From the NCBI GenBank assembly GCA_016873375.1, contig VGXJ01000139.1:1-5375 (forward strand): 5,375 nucleotides of DNA. The letters are read 5' to 3'. Origin of the DNA: Phycisphaerae bacterium. Its GTDB lineage: Bacteria > Planctomycetota > Phycisphaerae > Phycisphaerales > SM1A02. Below are positions 1 through 5,353 of the stretch, piece by piece; position 1 is the stretch's first letter, and each line of letters starts with the position of its first letter. The position numbers were made by a program, and so were the translations under genes. The notes under the pieces were generated by a model. That model was not told where the DNA came from. It made no database searches and was given only the letters and a program-made list of their open reading frames with translations.

Positions 1-547
1 GGGCCGTCGAGACTTCGGCACAGCACACCAGCACGCGAGCCGCGGGTTCCGAGAGCACGATGGCACGGGCCACGGCGAGGGCATTCACCGCAGCATGGCA
101 GCCCTGGAAGCCGATGTTGGTGCGCCTAGTGGATGCGGGCAGCGAGAGCGCCTCGATCAGGTGCATCTCGAGGCCGGGGGCGCGGAACCCCGTGCAGCTC
201 GCGGTGACGACATGCGTGATCGAGCCGGGACTGCAGCCGGATGCGTGGAGCGCGGAGGCCGCAGCGCGTTCGCCCATGTCGCGCACGCCCGACCACCAGA
301 GTTCCATGCGGGCCGATGTGGTGGGACCGCCGGTTCCGTCATCGCTGGGGTAGAACGACTCGCCGTACGGCGGTGCCAGACATGCGCATGCCCTGGCGTC
401 GATGCCGCTGCGATCAGCGAGCCGCTCGAGCACGCGAGCATCGACGCGGGCTGGTGACAGCCGGCGCGCAATCGTGAGCCACTCTGCACGGGGCAGTTCG
501 CGCGGGGGTGTCGTGGTGGCAAGGCCGAGGATGCGTGGCTGGTTCAT
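1..547 (-). CDS. Type III polyketide synthase (chalcone/stilbene synthase family), N-terminal part, cut by window edge
   Basis: Enzymes of this family load an acyl-CoA starter on a cysteine, extend it with malonyl-CoA units and cyclise the chain to resorcinols, pyrones or phloroglucinols. The 182 codons seen start MNQPRILGLATTTPP and contain the family landmarks: ASCTGF at residues 116-121, APGLE at 123-127, and IGFQGCHAA at 145-153, where Cys150 is the predicted nucleophile. These are followed by VLVCCAEVS (172-180), which resembles the conserved V.C.SE segment after the active site. Family members are about 350-400 residues, so roughly half is missing, including the catalytic His and Asn. 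The ATG (547-545) overlaps the TGA of the upstream oxidoreductase as ATGA, which fixes the start and implies translational coupling; the ribosome binding site is weak (AGAG). The product class (alkylresorcinol, alkylpyrone, aromatic) cannot be decided from this part. The family call is firm. Confidence 0.92.
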   Translation of the reverse strand, partial: MNQPRILGLATTTPPRELPRAEWLTIARRLSPARVDARVLERLADRSGIDARACACLAPPYGESFYPSDDGTGGPTTSARMELWWSGVRDMGERAAASALHASGCSPGSITHVVTASCTGFRAPGLEMHLIEALSLPASTRRTNIGFQGCHAAVNALAVARAIVLSEPAARVLVCCAEVSTA

Positions 548-1713
548 GTGATGGCTCTGAAACGCGGTGAGTCGGGGTGATGCGGCTGTCCGATGGTGCG
601 CGCGAGCCGTGCGGCGATCGTCGGCCAGCGGCGTGCGACGGTTAGCCCAGCATGAACGGTCCTCGGTGAGCGCAGGAGATGCGCGACGAGCCTGCAGCGC
701 CATCGATCTCTCCGGAGCAGGCCTTCCCAATGCGCAGGCCACTGCAACCAGCATGATGGCTCGTGGATCATGCGCGCGGCCAGCTGGCCTGCCGCACAAC
801 CGCTTGCGAGCGCCCATGACATGCCTTCACCGGTGAAGGGTTCGACATATCCCGCTGCATCACCAGCCACGAGGATGCCCGGCATGGCCAGCGTCGAACG
901 CTGACGGGTGAGCCAGGGTGTCCCCGTCCAGCGTGCCGACTCAACAGCGGCCACATCGCGCACTGCACTGCCGAGTCGGTTCATCATCGCTGCACAGGGG
1001 GTCTCGCGACGGAGCACCTCGTGATCGATCGCCGCGGCCACATCGATCCGCCCATCTTCTAGCTCGACCGCGCCGACATAGCCGCCGCGCTCCACGCGCA
1101 TGAGCACTTCCCCGCGGCCAATCCTGATCGAGCCCGGCGGAAGGATCGCACCGAGGCCGATGCGGCTCGTCCGCGAGACACGCCACGACACGCCCGGGTG
1201 CGCATCGAGGGAGCGGCCGGAGAGACCATCGGCCACGACGCATGCCGCAGGGTGCAGCGTCAACTCGGTCCCAGCTCGATGAACGCGCACCACACCATCG
1301 GCGCCGACGGTCGCCAGGGTGCCATGCAGGATGTCGACGCCGCGATCGGCGGCAGCACCAACCAGCCTCGTATCGAAGGCACCGCGAGAGAGGGCGACAC
1401 CTGAGTCGCGATCGATCCGCACCGAGGCGCGCTCCGACTCAAGTCGGACTTCTCCGAGCCGAGGTGCACCGTCAAGGACATGGCTGAGGGCCATGTCGGC
1501 CAGCACGGACAGGCCACGCGGTGCGATGCAGCAGCCGCACACCTTCTCCCGGGGAAAGTCAGCACGCTCAAGGAGCGTGACCTGCGCGCCGGCGTTGGCA
1601 GCGGCTATCGCCGCAAGGCAGCCCGCCGGCCCCGCACCGATCACGACGACTTCAGTGGTGCGACCGGACCGACTCTTGTCGAGACCGACGCTCGGTGGTG
1701 GGCCTGCCATCAT
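544..1713 (-). CDS. FAD-dependent oxidoreductase, geranylgeranyl-reductase / aromatic-hydroxylase-like flavoprotein
   Basis: A 389-residue protein with the flavoprotein plan. A Rossmann dinucleotide motif VVVIGAGPAG (22-31) is followed by the acidic end of the second strand, LLER (47-50). FPREKVCG (53-60) is typical of the geranylgeranyl-reductase-like branch. A VVADGLSGRS segment lies at 159-168, and the FAD ribityl/pyrophosphate motif LVAGDAAGYVEPFTGEGMSWAL covers 281-302. It probably oxidises or reduces the polyketide made by the next gene; the substrate is not visible. Start choice: the frame is open upstream to a TTG at 1749 and an ATG at 1737, but the ATG at 1713-1711 overlaps the methyltransferase TGA (1712-1710) as ATGA, mirroring the downstream junction, so I prefer it. 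A second ATG follows directly at 1710. Residues 58-62 (VCGCC) contain three cysteines. Role in the pathway is inference; flavoprotein identity is firm. Confidence 0.9.
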   Translation of the reverse strand: MMAGPPPSVGLDKSRSGRTTEVVVIGAGPAGCLAAIAAANAGAQVTLLERADFPREKVCGCCIAPRGLSVLADMALSHVLDGAPRLGEVRLESERASVRIDRDSGVALSRGAFDTRLVGAAADRGVDILHGTLATVGADGVVRVHRAGTELTLHPAACVVADGLSGRSLDAHPGVSWRVSRTSRIGLGAILPPGSIRIGRGEVLMRVERGGYVGAVELEDGRIDVAAAIDHEVLRRETPCAAMMNRLGSAVRDVAAVESARWTGTPWLTRQRSTLAMPGILVAGDAAGYVEPFTGEGMSWALASGCAAGQLAARMIHEPSCWLQWPAHWEGLLRRDRWRCRLVAHLLRSPRTVHAGLTVARRWPTIAARLARTIGQPHHPDSPRFRAIT

Positions 1714-2423
1714 GGTGCCGTCCACCACAGCCGCCATCGAGCCGGCCAAGCACGCTCGAGCGATGCGCCTTCGAGTCCCGCCTCATCCGCCATATGACGG
1801 ACTTCTTCGCATCGGAATCCGGCACGGACGCTGAGCAGTGCATCGGTGTGCACGATTGGCGAGCGCGTCAGCGCCCGGCTCGCAAGCCACGCGAGCACGA
1901 AGCCCCACCGTGAACGATCAAGATCAGCGACGCCAACGGCCATCGACGAAGCTCGCTGCATGCCTCGCAGCACGCCCACGGCCTGCGGCGGATCGAGGTG
2001 GTGCATGAACAACGAGCAGATCGACACATCGGTCGTCGGGAGCAAGTCGGTCGTCGCATCCAGCCGATGGGCCGTGAACTTCAAATCCGCCTCGGCCGCA
2101 CGACGCACGGCCACCTCGAGCGCGTGCGCACTGAAGTCACAGACCGACCAGTGAATGTCCAGTCCATCCTTTCGTGCCAGGCGCGCCATCGCCAGCGGAA
2201 GATCGCCCGAGCCAGTGGCTACATCGAGGACGCGAAGCGGTTGGCCGCCTCGGTTGGCGGAGCGGGCGACTTCCGCCACGCGCGGCCACAGGATCTCATG
2301 GCTCCGAGAAACGATGTTCAATCGGGCAAGACCCCGCAGGGCGGCATCGTGCTGCGCTGCATCGAGTGACGGATCATCCATCAACTCAGGTTCGCGCTGG
2401 CGCTCGCGCACATCAGGCCACAT
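1710..2423 (-). CDS. Class I SAM-dependent methyltransferase, polyketide operon
   Basis: A 237-residue protein with a Rossmann-like methyltransferase core. Motif I is VLDVATGSGDLP (65-76), an acidic residue follows in SVCDFSAHAL (93-102, Asp96), and ICSLFMHHLD (135-144) occupies the motif IV position. An N-terminal helical segment (HDAALRGLARLNIVSRSHEILW, 25-46) precedes the core. It would transfer a methyl group from S-adenosylmethionine, most likely to the product of the type III polyketide synthase two genes downstream, by analogy with synthase/methyltransferase/flavoprotein operons such as srsABC of Streptomyces griseus; the enzyme families there are not the same. The first ATG (2423) lies inside the 3' arm of a 12-bp hairpin. 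A second ATG at 2381, starting MDDPSLDAAQ, is a good alternative because the 14 residues before it are Arg/Glu-rich and look unlike the domain. Neither has a strong ribosome binding site. The TGA overlaps the oxidoreductase start. Confidence 0.88.
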   Translation of the reverse strand: MWPDVRERQREPELMDDPSLDAAQHDAALRGLARLNIVSRSHEILWPRVAEVARSANRGGQPLRVLDVATGSGDLPLAMARLARKDGLDIHWSVCDFSAHALEVAVRRAAEADLKFTAHRLDATTDLLPTTDVSICSLFMHHLDPPQAVGVLRGMQRASSMAVGVADLDRSRWGFVLAWLASRALTRSPIVHTDALLSVRAGFRCEEVRHMADEAGLEGASLERAWPARWRLWWTAP

Positions 2424-2461
2424 GGAGCACCGATCGCATCATGAGCAGACGGTGCTCCATG
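2421..2461 (-). promoter_or_regulatory. 12-bp perfect inverted repeat spanning lipoprotein stop and methyltransferase start
   Basis: Arms CATGGAGCACCG (2421-2432) and CGGTGCTCCATG (2450-2461) are perfectly complementary around a 17-nt loop. In the minus-strand transcript the 5' arm encodes the last codons of the lipoprotein, the loop holds its TGA (2441-2439), and the 3' arm contains the ATG of the methyltransferase at 2423. It could shield that start codon, or act as an mRNA stability or processing element at the operon boundary. There is no T-run after it, so a classical intrinsic terminator is unlikely. The pairing is seen directly; any function is inferred. Confidence 0.45.
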
Positions 2462-3071
2462 CTCCGGGCTCGGTGGCAAGCTTGGGGCCCAGATCCGACA
2501 GTGACCGCATGGTGGCCCCGTCGAAGTCGCCCTTGTTCACGGGTCGCCACGAGTCGGGGATCGATGTCCAGCACACCTCAGTCTCGCCATCACCGCGCAG
2601 TTGGGTCAGCTCCGCCAGCGCGAAGGGATGGCGCAGCGAGGTCAGCGTGCTGTAGCGGATCGAGAGTTCGAGGCTGCGAGTGATGATCTCAGGCCGGCCC
2701 TCCTGGATGGTGCGCGGGATCGAGACACCGTAGTCGTTCATGATCTCCCAGTGCTTGAGCTGCGGAATCGGCTGGTTCGAATCGAGGCGCTTCCAGGTCG
2801 CACCGAAGGTCCCCTCGCGGCCCAGCGCGCCGCCGTAGATGATGTTGCTGGTGGTTCCACCATCCACGAAGAGCTGGCCGTCGGCCTCGCGCTCCTTGTG
2901 GGCGTGCTTACAGAGCGCTTCCATCACGCCGACCTTCATCGCTCTCGCGAACATCTGGGTCTGCGTGCGTCGGGCGAGCAGTTCCTGCTCGGTCGTGGTG
3001 ACACGCTTGGAGGCGCTGCATGCTGCGAGAGCGACGCAGAGGCATGTGACTAGCACCGTGATCCGGCTCAT
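2439..3071 (-). CDS. Putative lipoprotein of unknown function
   Basis: A 210-residue protein. Its N-terminus is a lipoprotein signal peptide: a short charged start (MSR), a hydrophobic stretch (residues 4-16) and the lipobox LAAC, with Cys18 as the expected lipidated residue. The mature part begins with a Thr/Glu/Arg-rich segment (21-45), probably helical, followed by a soluble region with GGTTSNIIYGGALG (71-84) and three further cysteines (54, 167, 209) that could allow one disulfide. I do not recognise a family. The stop lies 15 bp before the methyltransferase start and the ATG lies 30 bp after the hydrolase stop, so it is probably co-transcribed with both, but its link to polyketide synthesis is unproven. 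No strong ribosome binding site is visible. Open frame, signal peptide and tight spacing make it a credible gene. Confidence 0.8.
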   Translation of the reverse strand: MSRITVLVTCLCVALAACSASKRVTTTEQELLARRTQTQMFARAMKVGVMEALCKHAHKEREADGQLFVDGGTTSNIIYGGALGREGTFGATWKRLDSNQPIPQLKHWEIMNDYGVSIPRTIQEGRPEIITRSLELSIRYSTLTSLRHPFALAELTQLRGDGETEVCWTSIPDSWRPVNKGDFDGATMRSLSDLGPKLATEPGAWSTVCS

Positions 3072-3101
3072 GTTCCGGATCTTATCGGTGCTCGAAAATG
3101 A

Positions 3102-4739
3102 TCAGGGCAGCGGACCCCAGAAGATCAGGATGAGTGCGAGGTCCTCTCCGTTGATGATGCCATCCCTCGTGATGTCTGCCATGGGTTCGGAGCCGCCCCA
3201 GTAGGAGAAGATGATGCCGAGGTCATTGCCATCGACCGTGCCGTCTCCGTTGAGGTCGGGCGAAGCGCCCTCAGGGCAGATGTCAGCGCGCCCATCGCCG
3301 TCCGTATCGCTGCAGTCCATGCCGATCAAGAAGGGGCGACTGATCGAGTCGGCATCGGCTTCGACCAGCACCATGCACGGCCAGCCCACCGAGCATGAAC
3401 TGCCGAGCGGGTAGTAGCGATCGATCCACGACTGTCCCGGTTTGCATCCGGGTACTGGTATGTCGGCGGCCTCGAGCATCGTCGACACTGTGGCTCGCGC
3501 GAGCATGCGCTGGGCGTGGGGCTTGTGGTGCACCGAGTCCGCGAGTCCGAGATTCCGGATGTCATTCCAGAGGAAGGCCTGCTCATGCACCAGGCGCATG
3601 TTGAAGGCGATGATCTCGGGATTCGAGAGGGCCACGGCCGCCGCGACACCCGGCAGCCGATCGAAGTCGGAATCTGGCGGGAGCTCCCGCCTGTGCGAGT
3701 CACTGACGATCAGGATCGGGAAGGACGGATCACCGTGCGCCCAGCGGAGGAGATCGATCGCCTGCTGGAGGCGGGATCCCCACTCTTGGGCTGGGCGAAA
3801 GGTATCGTTCGCACCGAAGTGCAGAATGGCTGCGTCAAGCCCAAGCGCAGCAATCGCGGGACCGCTTCCACCGTGCTTTGCGACGAGGTCTCCGATGGCG
3901 GCTCCGCCAACGGCCAGCGGCTGCAGGAGCACGCCGCGTGACTGTTCCGCATTACGAAAGCGCGTGCCAAGCACATCCACCGGATGCGACGGGTTGGCAC
4001 CAAGGATGGAAATCTGCCTGAATCCACTCGTTGGCTGCGGCAGCGTGCCGGTCGTGATCCAGCCCACCGACGCACCGCTCGGCGGCTGCCCCGTGAGCGT
4101 TCCCTGTGCGAGTGCTGGGGCGGCGTGCACTGGGTGGCTCGACTCGATGATCGAGCCACGCCACTCAAGCGAACCGGCCGTCGAGCGCCGCGACAGCAGC
4201 ACATCGACCACGATGTTTGATCCATCGAGGAACCACGGTGATCCGATGCGCTCGGTCACCACGCACCGCTCTGCGTTTGGCATGAGCACCGCGTGGAAGG
4301 CATCGACGCCGTCAGCCGGACCGAGCCGCGCCTGGACGATCATGCCGGGCGGCACGGCCACGGCAGGAATCTGCGGCTGAGAGGCCGGCTGGCGCACCAG
4401 ATTGTGGCTCGCCGCGAGCCAGTTTGGAACGCCATCCCACCAGCCCTGCTGCAGGATGACCGTTTCGCTTGCCGGACCGAAGGCCTCGACCATCAACGCA
4501 TTGGCCTCCATGATGTAGTGCCGGCCCCATATCTCGGGGCAGGCTTCCTGCGAGTCACCGAACACACCGATGCGAACGATGCCCTTGCTCGAGCCAAGCA
4601 GCAGTTCGCGCAGGAAGGCCGGATCCTGGCTCGACACGATCGGTACCTTCGGATAGCGGTCGTACGCAAACGATGAGGCTGATGCCCCGAAAAAGATGGC
4701 AGCCGCGCAACACGCTCGGATGGACGCGAGGACCGTCAT
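3102..4739 (-). CDS. Secreted SGNH/GDSL-like hydrolase with C-terminal dockerin-like calcium-binding repeats
   Basis: A 545-residue exported protein. A signal peptide covers about residues 1-25 (hydrophobic 9-23, likely cleavage after SSFA). IGVFGDSQE (57-65) is the SGNH block I with Ser63 as candidate nucleophile (GDSQ rather than GDSL). VGGAAIGD (277-284) fits the block II glycine, HFGAND (307-312) the block III Asn311, and LADSVHH (399-405) block V with Asp401 and His404. Such enzymes are esterases, lipases or carbohydrate deacetylases; substrate is unknown. The 248 residues between Ser63 and Asn311 are far more than usual and may hold an inserted beta-rich domain. The C-terminus has DTDGDG (478-483) and two dockerin-type calcium loops, at 495-506 and a more degenerate one at 522-533. 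The ATG at 4739 is chosen because the signal peptide begins there; the frame stays open upstream through the repeat array into the tRNA gene, which is not coding. Confidence 0.86.
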   Translation of the reverse strand: MTVLASIRACCAAAIFFGASASSFAYDRYPKVPIVSSQDPAFLRELLLGSSKGIVRIGVFGDSQEACPEIWGRHYIMEANALMVEAFGPASETVILQQGWWDGVPNWLAASHNLVRQPASQPQIPAVAVPPGMIVQARLGPADGVDAFHAVLMPNAERCVVTERIGSPWFLDGSNIVVDVLLSRRSTAGSLEWRGSIIESSHPVHAAPALAQGTLTGQPPSGASVGWITTGTLPQPTSGFRQISILGANPSHPVDVLGTRFRNAEQSRGVLLQPLAVGGAAIGDLVAKHGGSGPAIAALGLDAAILHFGANDTFRPAQEWGSRLQQAIDLLRWAHGDPSFPILIVSDSHRRELPPDSDFDRLPGVAAAVALSNPEIIAFNMRLVHEQAFLWNDIRNLGLADSVHHKPHAQRMLARATVSTMLEAADIPVPGCKPGQSWIDRYYPLGSSCSVGWPCMVLVEADADSISRPFLIGMDCSDTDGDGRADICPEGASPDLNGDGTVDGNDLGIIFSYWGGSEPMADITRDGIINGEDLALILIFWGPLP

Positions 4740-4838
4740 GGACCAACAACATCGCTGCTGAAGGGGCAACAGGCAAGCCCGATCAGGTGAAAGGGACAGA
4801 ATCAACGCTGTTTGCCGGAGTGACTGAGCACGAGCATT
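4740..4838 (-). other. Non-coding leader between repeat array and hydrolase gene
   Basis: This 99-bp stretch separates the last array unit from the hydrolase ATG. I see no convincing -35/-10 pair, no strong Shine-Dalgarno sequence and no T-run terminator. With the array it makes 524 bp without a protein gene between the tRNA and the hydrolase. If the hydrolase promoter is not here, its transcript must begin in or beyond the array. Confidence 0.4.
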
Positions 4839-4855
4839 GAGGCGAAGCCGACGAA

Positions 4856-5180
4856 TCGGGGCGGCCGGATTTGAGGCCTCTGGGCCCAAGAGGCCGTACT
4901 CGCGAAGCGAGTCCTGCGCACGGCGCAGGAGCCTGATGAGGAGGCGAAGCCGACGAATCGGGGCGGCCGGATTTGAGGCCTCTGGGCCCAAGAGGCCGTA
5001 CTCGCGAAGCGAGTCCTGCGCACGGCGCAGGAGCCTGATGAGGAGGCGAAGCCGACGAATCGGGGCGGCCGGATTTGAGGCCTCTGGGCCCAAGAGGCCG
5101 TACTCGCGAAGCGAGTCCTGCGCACGGCGCAGGAGCCTGATGAGGAGGCGAAGCCGACGAATCGGGGCGGCCGGATTTGA
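4856..5180 (-). other. Four exact copies of the 19-nt tRNA-Pro 3' tail inside the array
   Basis: Each unit contains the last 19 nt of the tRNA gene, minus strand TCAAATCCGGCCGCCCCGA, at 4856-4874, 4958-4976, 5060-5078 and 5162-5180; the genuine copy is 5264-5282. The copied part runs from T-loop position 55 through the 3' strands of the T-stem and acceptor stem to discriminator A73. The rest of the tRNA (D-arm, anticodon arm, 5' acceptor strand) is absent, so none of the copies can form a tRNA. The breakpoint in the T-loop matches where integrase attachment sites in tRNA genes commonly begin. Confidence 0.93.
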
Positions 5181-5236
5181 GGCCTCTGGGCCCAAGAGGC
5201 CGTACTCGCGAAGCGAGTCCTGCGCACGGCGCAGGA
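4875..5236 (-). other. Hairpin clusters in the 66-bp part of each unit
   Basis: In every unit the segment after the tRNA tail holds three perfect stem-loops packed end to end (unit 1: 4875-4930; equivalents at 4977-5032, 5079-5134 and 5181-5236). On the minus strand in 5' to 3' order these are: an 8-bp stem TCCTGCGC/GCGCAGGA with a CGT loop; a 6-bp stem ACTCGC/GCGAGT with a TTC loop, sharing one base with the first; and a 7-bp stem GGCCTCT/AGAGGCC with a 7-nt loop containing GGGCCC. A small GGC-TTC-GCC hairpin also lies in the 17-bp flank. The inverted repeats are symmetric, so either strand could form them as RNA or as extruded DNA. No T-run follows any stem. Confidence 0.85.
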
Positions 5237-5263
5237 GCCTGATGAGGAGGCGAAGCCGACGAA

Positions 5264-5337
5264 TCGGGGCGGCCGGATTTGAACCGACGACTTCTTGCTC
5301 CCAAAGCAAGCGCTCTACCAAACTGAGCTACGCCCCG
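5264..5337 (-). tRNA. tRNA-Pro (anticodon UGG)
   Basis: A 74-nt gene forming a full cloverleaf. The acceptor stem CGGGGCG/CGCCCCG pairs perfectly over 7 bp; TA at positions 8-9; the D-stem is GCTC/GAGC; the anticodon stem CTTGC/GCAAG encloses loop TTTGGGA, giving anticodon TGG with G37, as expected for proline; the T-stem is GTCGG/CCGGC with loop TTCAAAT; the discriminator is A73. CCA is not encoded (the genome continues TTCG), so it must be added after transcription. It decodes CCA and, by wobble, other proline codons. Its last 19 nt are repeated four more times directly downstream, so a mature 3' end depends on processing against four look-alike tails if transcription reads through. Confidence 0.96.
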
Positions 5338-5347
5338 AGGGGGTCAC

Positions 5348-5353
5348 AGTGTA
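5348..5353 (-). promoter_or_regulatory. Possible -10 element of the tRNA-Pro promoter
   Basis: Minus-strand TACACT matches four of six positions of the sigma-70-type TATAAT. It sits 10 bp before the first tRNA base, which would give a start point only a few bases upstream of the mature 5' end. The matching -35 would fall at or beyond the right window edge, so it cannot be checked here. Confidence 0.3.

Larger units (their letters stand above)
4839..5282 (-). repeat. Tandem array: four identical 102-bp units plus 36-bp partial unit fused to the tRNA-Pro 3' end
   Basis: Units begin at 4839, 4941, 5043 and 5145, each exactly 102 bp and identical by direct reading. A fifth, partial copy (5247-5282, 36 bp) is the 3' end of the tRNA gene itself plus 17 bp of its downstream flank. 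Each unit is thus a 36-bp segment (17-bp flank plus 19-bp tRNA tail) followed by an identical 66-bp segment. Identity stops sharply at 4838/4839 on the left, and after 5282 on the right where the intact tRNA continues. Because 102 is divisible by three and the unit lacks stops in several frames, long spurious reading frames run through it; the peptide texts they give are translations of tRNA tail and hairpins. Likely origin is tandem duplication anchored on the tRNA 3' end; a functional RNA or recombination-site role is possible. Confidence 0.97.

Noticed and set aside
157..522. 121-codon minus-strand frame at the left end
   Set aside because: It is out of frame with the polyketide synthase, whose conserved motifs are read in the frame starting at 547.
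3442..4380. 312-codon plus-strand open frame opposite the hydrolase
   Set aside because: Antisense shadow of a GC-rich gene; composition is Arg/Ser/Pro-rich with no recognisable domain, while the minus strand carries clear catalytic and dockerin motifs.
4875..4895. Intrinsic terminator of the tRNA in the array hairpins
   Set aside because: None of the stems is followed by a run of T on either strand.
4931..4970. Hammerhead ribozyme core: plus-strand CTGATGAG, then a GGC-GAA-GCC hairpin and GACGAATC, recurring at unit junctions
   Set aside because: CUGAUGA and a stem II-like hairpin with GAA are present, but position 15.1 is U instead of A, and no partner strands for stems I and III with an NUH cleavage site exist on that strand.
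4839..5282. CRISPR array (36-bp repeats at regular spacing)
   Set aside because: All four 66-bp spacers are identical, the repeat is a tRNA tail, and no cas genes are near.
4839..5282. Integron attC sites or gene cassettes
   Set aside because: No R'/R'' boxes with the GTT/AAC core, no cassette genes and no integron integrase; the hairpins are perfect and lack the attC bulges.
4783..5304. Open frames of 173 and 141 codons across the array (repeats of SGRPDSSASPPHQAP and similar)
   Set aside because: They start within the tRNA gene or a repeat and exist only because the unit length is a multiple of three; several frames are open together.
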